From: Ooceraea biroi
Lineage: Eukaryota; Arthropoda; Insecta; Hymenoptera; Formicidae
Direction: 5' to 3'
Length of the DNA stretch: 64,000 bases
Assembly: GCF_003672135.1 (NCBI RefSeq)
Contig: NC_039507.1
Coordinates: 8,819,624 to 8,883,623 of the forward strand
The number at the start of each line of letters is the position of its first letter. Position 1 is the stretch's first letter. The position numbers were made by a program, and so were the translations under genes. Positions 34,964 through 45,800 of this stretch are shown here, piece after piece. Under the pieces are notes generated by a model. The model was not told the DNA's origin, did no database searches, and worked only from the letters and a program-made list of their open reading frames with translations.

Positions 34964-36608
34964 TCAATGAACCAAAATAGCACGCGGTACTTCGGTCTGC
35001 TTAGTCTCCTTAGGTACATTCAGCTGATGGAAAACATCTAATGTATCTCGCACAAATTTATCCATCATGGTCCGAGTGTGCTTCGGCGTGGGCGCTAGTC
35101 TCAGCTTCTCCTCGCCCTTCGCAACCGTTGGATAATTTATGGCTTGCACATAATGTCCTTTATCTCTCAACAATTTGTCCGCTATCTGACTGCATAATAA
35201 GGGATCTCCTATCTGGAAACACGTTATCATCAATTAAATTATAATGAATTGTATCACAAAGTTATTATTAATTAAAATAAAATTAAAAATGAAAAAGTTA
35301 TTAACTAATCGAACTCCTCCGTCAGTTTCTTACTTTTATTGGAATAATGTGAGACGGCGATGGCTCCAATGGAAGACCTGCGGCAGTAAGAATAGATTTC
35401 AAATAGGCCACGTTTTCCTGGTGACTGGTCCTCAATGATCTGCCCTCGTCCGACGCCAAGATCTCGACGGACGCCAAGGCCCCGTAGAGCACGGTGGGCG
35501 GCAAGGAAGTGGTGAAGATAAAGCCAGCGGCGTAACTTCTTATCATATCTATTAGCTTTGCAGAACCGACGATGTAACCGCCGACGTTACCGAACGCCTT
35601 TCCCAGGGTGCCGGAAATGATATCCATCTTGTGAAGCATCCAGTCTCGCTCGCCGATCCCGGCGCCGGAGTAACCGTACAGGCCGACCGCGTGGACCTCG
35701 TCGATGAACGTGATCGCGCCGTACTCGTGCGCGATGTCGCACAGCTCCTCCAACGGGCAGATGTCGCCCGTCATGGAATGCACCGTCTCGAACGCGACAA
35801 TCTTCGGCACGCTCTTGTCCACCTTCGAGAGCAACTCCTCCAGGTGCGCCGCGTCGTTGTGCCGGAATATGTGCTTCGGCACGCCGCTGTTCCTTATGCC
35901 CTGTATCATGGACGCGTGATTCCCGGCGTCGGAGAAGACGCGACAGCCCGGCAGGATTCTCGACAGCGTGAACAGCGTGGAATCGTTGGCGACGAAGCAG
36001 GAGGTGAAGAGCAGGCCGGCGTCCTTCTGGTGCAGCAGCGCCAATCGCTTCTCCAACATCTCGTGGCCCATCGAGTTGCCCGAGATGTTCCTCGTGCCGC
36101 CAGCGCCGGCGCCGAACTTATCTAGAGCCTCGCGAACCGCACCGATCACCGCGGGATGACGCGACATGCCTAGGTAATCGTTGGAGCACCATACCGTGAT
36201 GGGTTTCTCGCCCCACGAGTACTCCTTCGCCGCCGGGAAGTCCTCGGCCAGCCGATTCACCTTCTTGAACACTCTGTACGAATGGTCCTCCTTCTTGCGC
36301 ACGATTTGCTCGTGGAAGAACTCCTCGTAGGGGAAGTGCGCGTTCTCGTTCTCCGCAACGCCCAGATTGATCACGTCCTCCTCCACCGCCGGACTGGCCT
36401 GTTTAACCGCGTCTCGCTCCCTGGACAGAAAGGGGCACTGATTCTGCACAGATTCCGCGGCTGGCTGGGCCTCCAAGTCCTCCGACTCCGCTGCCGCGCT
36501 GAACAGCCTTGACATTACCGGGCAGTGCTGCCGATAGTTCGTTATCAGGGACGATCCGTAGTTGCGAACATAATTTGCGGACAGACGGGTCAAGAACGGG
36601 CACGGCAT
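34964..36608 (-). CDS. Alas: 5-aminolevulinate synthase, mitochondrial
   Basis: Coding exons 35334-36608 and 34964-35212, in phase, 507 residues. ALAS condenses glycine with succinyl-CoA in the matrix, the first and rate-limiting step of haem synthesis, using PLP. Three Cys-Pro haem-regulatory motifs stand in the first about 80 residues: PCPFL, HCPVM and QCPFL, as in family members whose import and stability fall when haem is plentiful. The PLP fold follows: CSNDYLGMSRHP, GAGGTRNISGNSMGHE, FIDEVHAVGLYG (Asp for the PLP nitrogen) and SGTLGKAFGNVGG with the Schiff-base Lys. The start is set at MPCPFL (36608): an upstream in-frame ATG lies beyond the acceptor TTTTCAG at 36623-36629 and so is intronic. 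A non-coding first exon probably ends at the donor AAAG|GTAAGG near 37217. Confidence 0.95.
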
Positions 36609-37674
36609 GGTTCCCAGAAGGTCTGAAAATCGATTGAATAACGTTGACAACGGACATGCGGGAGGTGATTGGTGAGTGTGTCATAACGCTCTAAAAATAT
36701 ATTTTTATAGCAATGTTCTACGAACAAACCGAATATGTTATATAATGCAGCAAATATTATATAAATGAGTAAATATACGTGTAGAGCTAAAATGTATTAA
36801 ATATATTTAAAAAAAAGAGAATAAGAGTGTAAGAGTGATAAACTAGGTCGTTGTTATCAACGCAGATAAATTGCAAATAATGCAGGTTGTACAAGAAATT
36901 GATAAGTGCATGACAGTGCGGAACTCGGGGAGTTATATCGCCGCGATAAACCGCGGACTCGAGGTAATTTCCTGAGCGGTCTATCTTTCGGAAATTGCGT
37001 AATCCGCATGCGAAAATGAGCGAGAAAACGCGCACTGGTTAGATAACAATTAACGATCGATCGTGTTTCGGATACGAAAAACAGGACTCGAGATAGCACT
37101 CATCGAAGTCAATGAGGCACGACGGAGCGAGGAAAAAGAGAAAGTGGTATAAGTAGACGCGTGACGCAGCACCTGTTCCGTCTCGACGAGAGCAGGAGCG
37201 CAGCGAACAGCCCTTACCTTTCGTGGCGTCGACGGCGAAACGATTTGCACCGCGTCGGGCGTACCGTAGGGCGCACTGTCGGATCAGCTGGAAACAGAAA
37301 CGGAAGCGTGGAGGTGGACGTCGCTTGAACGCGCTGGTGCGTGCGAGAGACGATGACCGTGGCGGAAGTTCTGAACGCGAGGATCAACTGATCGCGAGAG
37401 ATCGCGAGATGGAATTAACCTCCACGACCGCACGACTCGGCCGACGGCCAGCTACTGACGCGACGCGCGCGACCATGCGCGCACGTACTAGCATTCACGA
37501 AAACGTCGAATCGATTGAGCTCTCGAAACGGCGATTTTGAAATCCGCCGCTGCGACCTCGTTTCCATCGTCGCGCGAAAGGATGAGAAAGAGACGCGTAA
37601 ATGTCTCTGAAGGGATTTGTACACCTCACGCGGCAATTTGTAATTTACGTGCATATTATTTAACGTGCTATTAA

Positions 37675-38040
37675 GGGGATGCTGGAGTTGCTAGTGAACT
37701 ATTTTTTCACTATAGCGATGGTAATTGCAGGTTCGAAAATTCTCTTTATTGCTCGTGCAGAATAAAAAATCCTTTTCCGCAAATGAAGTATAGATAGAAA
37801 GAAAGTCCGCTCTGCAGGACTTTATATTCAAAATGGAAAAAAGTTAAAAACTTGCATTTGTCTTTTCTAACTTTTTTCCATTTTGAATATAAAGTCCTGC
37901 AGAGCGGACTTTCTTTCTATCTATACTTCATTTGTGGGAAAGGATTTTTTATTCTGCACGAGCAATAAAGAGAATTTTCGAAACTGCAATTACTATCGCT
38001 ATAGTGAAAAAAATAGTTCACTAGCAGCTCCAGCATCCCC
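37675..38040. mobile_element. TTAA hairpin MITE, family A, copy 3
   Basis: A 366-bp near-perfect palindrome with ends GGGGATGCTGGAGTTGC and GCAGCTCCAGCATCCCC, flanked by TTAA at 37671-37674 and 38041-38044. It is closely similar to copy 1 at 16074-16438, with the same loop region (AAGTTAAAAACTTGC), which suggests recent spread. It stands about 450 bp upstream of the probable ALAS first exon. Confidence 0.9.
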
Positions 38041-38804
38041 TTAAGCATTATGTAACGAGTACTATGAGAGAAAACTAGTCCCTTTTTATTTTAAAGCACG
38101 ATGTTATTTCTTGCAAATGCTTGCATTGTTTGCGCAGCTACAAATTCTTTTTTCAACTTTGCGTCGCTATTATATGGTTTGTGAAGGTGTATATGAACGT
38201 AAAAATGTATTTAAATCAGATGCAGTTTAGTTGGACATTATTCAAGAACGATCAAGTTCGTCTCTCGCATTTCCTTGACCTTTTCGCTTATTTTTGCAAG
38301 GAAAAAAACAGTAAAAAAGCTCAAAGTACAAAATGATAGAGCACTTCTGGTCATTCATCAAGTTTCTAAGCGAGTTTTGTTATGATTGACTATTAAATCC
38401 ATGACTGTTAATTATATGCATAGTACGAAATGACGTATTAAGTGTCGTTTACATAATTTATTCGTCGTGTTACTATCATTTGTATTCACTTGAAAACTGA
38501 AGTAACGAACAGAACGTTTCTTTGTTGAAAGAATTTTCTTATCTTGCTTGTAATCTTTTTTATTATTTCTCAGGTTTTTAGTTGAAGAATAAAAAATTCT
38601 TTTTTCTAACATTCTTCAATTTTAGTTATAAAAATTAAATTTTGTTCTCTTTATTATTTCTTCGTGATACAATTAGTACATTTCAAAATTCTAAATCAAA
38701 TCATGAATTTGCCATAAATATATCCATTTATTGATGTCTCTACTGAAGAACCCATATTGCATGCAACCGCGCATGCACGAACGCAGCCAATACAGAAAAG
38801 CATG

Positions 38805-38925
38805 AGGTCTGTTCTTTATTGCTGAACTGCTGTACTAGTTCAGAGTTTATCTTTTTTACTACACATTGAAAGGAAAAGGATAAACTCTGAACTAGTGCAG
38901 CAGTTCAGCAATAAAGAACAGACCT
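38805..38925. repeat. 121-bp hairpin element
   Basis: Arms AGGTCTGTTCTTTATTGCTG (38805 on) and its complement ending 38925 match over about 50 bp, with the inner part GAACTAGT...CAGAGTTTATC also paired. The loop is about 20 bp. It looks like a very short MITE; no target duplication was resolved. Confidence 0.75.
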
Positions 38926-38957
38926 ATGTATAAGCATATATGATGACAATACCGCCA

Positions 38958-38993
38958 GAATTTGAATTTGAATTTGAATTTGAATTTAAATCG
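38958..38993. repeat. (GAATTT)n microsatellite
   Basis: Five to six tandem copies of the hexamer GAATTT in a non-coding spacer, next to the hairpin at 38805-38925. Confidence 0.9.
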
Positions 38994-40539
38994 ACGTCAC
39001 GATTCCTACATCACTCACCATAGTCGCTTATGGTCGATAAATGATGAATTGGCGAGCGAGTCGTCGGCGATTCTTCTTTTACCCGCGCGGGCGAAACTTT
39101 CCCTTAAACAATTTAAAATGGTCAATTTAAATTTCCTTTAACTAGTATTTTTAATTCGTGCTTTTAAGAACGAAACTTCTCGTACTTTTCTGACTGTCGA
39201 TGTAGAAAACGAGCACACGAGATGGATGAAACTATATTTCGACGCGATCCTGATTAAACCAGCTTTACGGACGTCTCGAGACTCAATGAGAGAGTCTGGA
39301 CGAAACGTCGGCGCATTATGCTCTTCCTCGTTTCTGCGAGCTCATCGCCTAGAATGTGTGCTGCCGATCGACCAATCGCGAATCGTCGTTATTACGATTC
39401 ACATCGCGTTTCTGTAATGACCCACACATTTTACAATCGCACGCGTGTACAGACGTCAGTGGTATCTCGCCGGATGACTGCACGTCATCTCTTAAATAGT
39501 AAAAGAGACATCATATTATAGTTTGTGTGTGTGTGTGTGTTGGAGAGAGGAAAAGATGAAATAATATGAGTATATTAAGTAGAATCTGTTTTACATGAAG
39601 AAATGCACGGAAAACTGCTATCTTCTGAAAATTTATTATCTCGAATCTATCTTTTAATAAACAGATTCATCAGTAATATGTTCAATATTAAAATGTTCGC
39701 GAATTCAATCATCGTCTATTAAATCATCATGTATATCAACAATTTCGACTCTCTAATAATCCATTTTGCTAATCTCTAATAATCAATCAGCTAGCCCGGT
39801 AAAACATTTTTTATACATCATCGTATAAAATCTGTACGTAATTATATAGAAACATATTTCTCCTAAATAAACGTTTCAATAAAATGGTTATGAAACGTTA
39901 CGGCAAAACGTTTATGAAACGGTTTTGAAACCAATGTGCGCTGCCTGGGACGTTATGGAGGGTACATTACCATTGGCCCTCAAACATATTATCAGCAATC
40001 AGCAATACTACGGACCGTCATTAATGATACTGGCGAAGGACTTTATGATGAATATTTTTCAAGAGCCTTCAATTATTGTCGTCGTTGCGAGATAATCGCT
40101 TGCCCAATGTACTTCGCGGTTTACTCATAAAAGTAGTGAGTGCAGTGATTTGTCTAATGTCTAATAGTCTAAAGATAGCAAGATCAAACCGTGGTGTTAC
40201 ACGCGTGAATTAAGAATGTAGAAAACGTGGAAGGCAGTGGCGTAGCCAGACCTACGTTTTGGGGGGGCTAAAAAATATTGCAAGTGTGTCGGCTCTTCAT
40301 CTTCGCGGTCCTTATATCCTCAGCCGGGGGAAGTTTTAATTACGAGTAACGATTCCGCGAATTCGCCCTCTATCGTTGTTTGTGGTGTTATCTCGCGTAT
40401 CGGGGATGTTTGGGATTACGCCTCGCTCCGCACAGTGGTCGACTGGCTGCCGGTTGTTAGGCGCCGAGTCGCCACACACTCCAATAGAGTGACTTCATTC
40501 ACTTTAAGATAAAAAGTGAAGAGTTTCACTCTTAGGGCG

Positions 40540-40830
40540 GATTCACACCTTGGCAGGATAGCAGAGGCCTTTGTGCAAAGGCAGATTAGGGAGCAACAAG
40601 GCTCAAACCGCAAACCGTCCACCAGTCTTCTGCACCCGATAGATTTGTATGTACCTATACCCCATAATTACTTACTGTCTGTTTATTAATCAAATAAAAT
40701 TTTTTTATCACACGTAATATTTTCATACGTAGAAGCAGCAAGCGGAAAAGAAACAATTAACCGATAGGTTGAGTGTAATTTGTACGTATATTTATATTTT
40801 CTATTTTATTATCGAAATTTCACGTTTTGG
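40540..40830 (+). pseudogene. Decayed copy of the DNAJC17-like gene's 3' end
   Basis: Bases 40620-40740 closely match the exon-intron-exon segments at 18220-18335 and 18430-18540: CTTCTGCACCCGATAGATTTG, then intron landmarks TTACTTACTGTCTGT and ATTAATCAAATAAAATTTTT, then an AG acceptor and AAGCAGCAAGCGG. The match continues into the 3' UTR (GTATATTTATATTTTCTATT). Upstream, GGCCTTTGTGCA resembles the exon before it. There is no J domain and no open frame. Intron retention shows DNA-level duplication, not a retrocopy. Confidence 0.75.
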
Positions 40831-40889
40831 CATATATTTTTATGATGGCGCTATTTGGAATACTTTTTTATTTTAGGATTCTTTTTGTG

Positions 40890-40923
40890 TCAGCGAAGAT
40901 GCTGAGCCAAGCATCTTCGCTGA
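40890..40923. repeat. 14-bp perfect stem-loop
   Basis: TCAGCGAAGATGCT (40890-40903), a 6-base loop GAGCCA, and the exact complement AGCATCTTCGCTGA (40910-40923). No run of T follows and there is no nearby gene end, so a terminator or microRNA role has no support; it may be a transposon relic. Confidence 0.6.
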
Positions 40924-42861
40924 TAATTGTGCTACAAGCATGACGATTCTTGGACAATATGTTATCCCTAAAAAACCTTTTTAAAAAAAGAAAAAATATA
41001 CATGCCAAGTACATAAAAACTCCCAACTCGTAAAAACTCAAAACTAAATATGAATTTATTGTTCTTTCCTGCTCAATAAGTCATTCCTACGATTTACTTA
41101 TGCAAGTTTATATGTATAATAAACGATCATGCTCGACTGAAATGATTAAAAAGATATCGCTAAGAAAATCATTCTCCAAAATTGTTTACGCAGATTATAT
41201 CATTGTATATCAGTTGTTTACTCAAAATTTAAATCCAGAGGATCGAGTCTGTTTTATTAAACTAATTTGCAATATGTAAAAACATTTCGACGTTATTTAA
41301 GATTTTTTTATATATCGTAAGATTATGTAATTTAAAAAAATAATGAAATAAAAATATCTACTTTTGCATTTTTTAATATAAGCAACTACACGTACATTTT
41401 CTTTCAACAAGAAATTAGATGCAAATAAACAAATTGGCTATAATGTATCGATTTAGAAAAAGCTCAAGTGCAGCAGAAGTTATAATCTCGTTTGACAAAA
41501 AATTCATACGTTGAATGTAACACGTATTTTTTATAGGAAGTACGAGAGATAATGTTCTCGGAATTCACTTTCCGATCTTTCCTGTTAGACTCTGGGAATT
41601 CCCCTAAATAAATATCGAACTATTTATACATTTATTTATACATATCGCATTTTTATTTCATTTGAAAGTACAAATGTTTCGCAATTGCATTGTCGCAATC
41701 AACGATTACATGCATATCATACATACATAATATATAATGCATAATACATAAGAGATTAAGAGATAGAGAGATAATAGCTAGAAGAAGAAATTTTTAAAAG
41801 AGGACACGTGTGTTTTCAAAAATAATAAACGCATGCGAGATATCGTAAAATATATTTATTATGTATTTTAATTAAGAGAAATAATTTTGAAAAATTTTAA
41901 CAATTAAAGTTTTATTAACAATTAAAGTTTTATTACAGCTTTAAAATGATTAATAAAGTTTTATTTTAGCGGAATAGGCAAACTTTTAGTTCGATATTTC
42001 GACACACATAATTGATTATATGAATTGATAATCAAGCCGGTATATCGTCAACTCTCTTGTCCGACAAATATCAGTATGTTTAGCTATAGTTGGTAATTAA
42101 AATTTCTTCAGTTTGCTTTCCATTAAATGGTAAATCTGCAATTCATCACGTCGAGAAGGAAACAGAAGGAGAGAACAGAACAAAGAGAGAGAAGTGAGAA
42201 ACGCGCCACTTCCAAATATCGCAGAATATTCAAAAACAATACTGCCTTCGGTCGCGCATCAAAACACACCCACAGCTAACGGTATTCGACTTTTGGCGCG
42301 CAATTCTGTTTATCGATATCGCACTCGTTATTCGCGCTCGTTATTCTTCCTGCGATTTTGTTAGATTTTTATTCAACATGTTATGCGTGCAGAACGTGCG
42401 CAGCAAGGGCGCTTATCGCGCGAGATTTCTTTCAATTCCGATTGCAACGTAACGCAACAGGAACAACGTTCGCGACAACGCGCGAAGCTCTCGCAAGGTA
42501 TCACAGTTGGAAATTCGCGAGCGATTTCGAGCGATCGCGTTTCACGGCGCACGCGGATTCGACCCGTGCATTTAAACACGCGGCGAAACGTCATCGTGCG
42601 AACGGTCATCAGGTTATGTTACATTATGTTTATCGCTTTACAAATATGTGCCAGCAGTACAATAAATAGACGACGGTGTGACCTTTGGCCGTTTCTGCGC
42701 ATAAACTACTCCCCTTTTCACGATGATAGCGATGCACCGTATTCACGTAGCATCACAATGATTTCTTACTCGTGCAACGTGATGAGGACGATCTGCTGTT
42801 CAAGTTCAATGATTTTCACAACAATGATAGATTGATAGAACGCTCACGAGTGAATTTCGTC

Positions 42862-45800
42862 ATGGCGAGTGCGAAAATTGAGGTAGGTTTATCATTCGCG
42901 TCGCAATAATCTTTCCGTTATTGTTTGCGACAGTTCGAATGGACATAACCTCTTTAGCAATATAATTTGATGCAGGATATAGAACAAAACAATTTACAGT
43001 CGTTTTGCGATATTTTGACGAAATTTGCGTAACGTTAAATATTTTGTGGCTGCATAACACGTCACGCTGTGAAATCACGATATTGCAAAATATCTGCAAT
43101 GTTGCAAAATTTTTCAGTTATTGCTGCTATTGATAGAATTGTTTTCTTCATACAGGATAGAACTGTGCTAGAGGCAGAGACTGTCTTCTTATTAATGAAA
43201 AAGGGTTTTCCCATTTCACGCAATGTGAGGGCCCAGTGGTTGTTGGAACACTTGGACTCCTTGATAAGCACGCAGTGCCCAAGTACAAAGACTAAAGAGG
43301 CACCAGAACTGGAGATTGTGTCAGTACTGCCAAAAGATAGGCCTAACACGTGGTCCATAGATACTAGCTACCAATTTCTTTATAAAGTTGTTTCAACAAC
43401 CTCGGTTATATTTCTGGCACACAAATACAGGATGGTCTTTAGCTTAGATTTAAGTCCCTCGCTTGCAACTGTTGTAAGTAACGCAAAAGCAAAGTTTTGC
43501 TACCGTACTGTGTAATCTTTTCGATACAGGTTAAATGTCCTTTTCAGGATGTACAAAATGGAGAAATTGTAATCGATGAGGTGTATCTAGCAGTAAAGCG
43601 GTGTCTCGAGGGCATAACCAGACCGGTAAGTGATCTTTGTCGTATCGGTATAGGTATACATGAGAAAATTGGAAACTCAATTTATCTTTTTATGCCCACA
43701 GTTTGTGATACCAGGCAGCAAGCGTGTGATGCAACCTGAGATTTATGTGACTGTGATAGCTCATACGCCGTTCTTTACAAGTCCGGCGCAGCAAGTACTA
43801 GTACAAGGATGGTTGGTTACTATGGACAACGTGAGCTCTCTCACGCAGTACATAGAGAAACAGCTATACCTGTTGGAGGAGAGAGTGGCGACCATCACGG
43901 CCATAGCTAATCAGCAGCTGGAGAATATAAGGGCCGAGAGCGAGCGGCTGGTGGGTAGGCTCTTTGACGAGAGCAGCAATTGTTTGAACAAGAATAGTTG
44001 TAATATATCTATAGTCTCGCCGGAGGCCAGTTTCGTGAATATGTTAAGGTACGGGATGCTGGCTCTGACGCTTTTACCTGAACACAGTTGCGCACGTGAG
44101 TTTGCAACATACGATTATTATTTATTTATATCTTTATTCTATATATTTATTTATGTTATGTTATTTACATGGTATTCTATACGATATTTGTTACTTACTG
44201 TGATCTGAAACAATAACGCGATGAAAAACGAAATGACCGCTTCCAGATATGGTGATAATCACGGACGGCATTGTTGGAATCAAGAATGCTCACACGTTGG
44301 ACTCCATCATACAGCAGCTACGTGCGACCACTGTGGCATGTAGCTTCTTGCACGTGGGTAGCATGTACGATCCGCACTGCGCGGTCGGTCTGGTGCCATA
44401 TCAGGATCTGCTGTACTTCATCGCCGCGGCCACGCTCGGCAGTTACATGTCTTTCAGTTCATACACTGTACGTAAGTTTTTAATCTAAGCCGCAGCGTTA
44501 TATCGTTCAACAGCGATGTCGATCGCGTTGTTTAACGGTGTTGATCCACCAACAGATACCTGCGCACGGAACAGACATGAATCTTTATCATAAGAATTTT
44601 TTATGCTGGAAATTATATCGAAATATATACGACGACGATGTGTCGGATCATCATTCCCGCTGGCGTATTCAGAATAATTGTTTTCACGGGCACAAGACTG
44701 GCCAGCTCTTAAGGAAGAAGCAGGTTGATGCCAAAGTAATTTGTACCCTGAGTAGTTTGCTGTGCTGCCGCCTGAGAGAGGGCTACCTGATCAGAAGAGC
44801 CAGCGTGCGAGATGACGTTCTTGAGATTAATTTCGTGCTGTTATGGAAAACGAACGTCTTCCTGGAGTACTTGGTGACGTGTCCGTGGTCAGCAAAGTCG
44901 CTTTCCCTGTCCAACGTGATACAATATACCATTACCATAGAAGGTAGGTCGAAAACAACAACGAGAATAAAACATCGAATCGGGTCCGTAGCTAACGAAA
45001 TAAACCTTCATTACAGCACCGTACGAGTTTTTACATGACATTACGTGCCTGTCGAAGAAGCCATTGAACTCGCACTATCGTCAGGGTGTAATTTCTCGTT
45101 TCTGGACGGCACTGACGTCACTGACCGAAAGCGATAATATGCTGGCGCACTTTAGCTGGTTCCCGGGATCTGGATGGACCTGGTACAGTGTACCGGACAC
45201 CATTAGAAGCGGGATGCCAGTGTTCTACTTGTCATCGTATCCGTCACCAAGTACAGTTCAACTTAGGTACTTATTCGCTTCTATGAACGATAGCTATTAG
45301 TAAGCTGCAGCTACAATAAATATAAAAAAATAATAGTTTATTATTATTATTATTAAATATTATTTTAGTGACGCTGCCTGCCCGCAGTTTGGGCAAATTT
45401 GGCAGCCGGTCGTCTCTCTGGATCCACTTCAGTGGGCGCGTTGGATGCACACTCAGAGGATCACACTGATCCTGGCTTACGATCGGCCCTTACCGAGGCA
45501 CTTGCACCAAGCGAATCAAAGCGGCCGCTTCCAGTGCGTACAGAGCCGGCAAGCGGCGGCTGTGCTGTACGCCATGCTGAAGAACTGGGCGACCTTCGTG
45601 CTGGTCGAGAATCACACGTACGTCCAGTTCATATACAGAGAGACGGAGAAGCCGCCGGTATCGTTCTCACTGATACGCATTAACTGCAAGGCGCTCTGCG
45701 TCGTGCTGAATATTGCGTTCGCCGGCGGCACCGAGGGCGTCGTGCGTCACAACGTGGTCGTCGACCTTGTCGACAGGTTGTCGAAGCTATCGTTGCCGAA

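Larger units (their letters stand above)
38994..42861. other. Gene-poor spacer upstream of SZT2
   Basis: No convincing gene. Contents: a (GT)n run at 39521-39541; a stretch at 40236-40280 beginning CAGTGGCGTAGCCAGACC with a run of G, which resembles the end of a known widespread class of DNA transposon but has no partner end that I can find; a decayed DNAJC17-like copy (separate entry); a small hairpin at 40890-40923; and then AT-rich DNA to about 42100. The last 700 bp before the SZT2 start is CpG-richer and probably holds its promoter; open frames there are on both strands and lack domains. Confidence 0.5.

Noticed and set aside
35631..36125. 164-residue plus-strand protein
   Set aside because: Antisense shadow of the ALAS coding exon, which is GC-rich and therefore open on both strands.
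40890..40923. Terminator or microRNA hairpin
   Set aside because: Stem of only 14 bp, no T run, no host gene end and no precursor-length extension.
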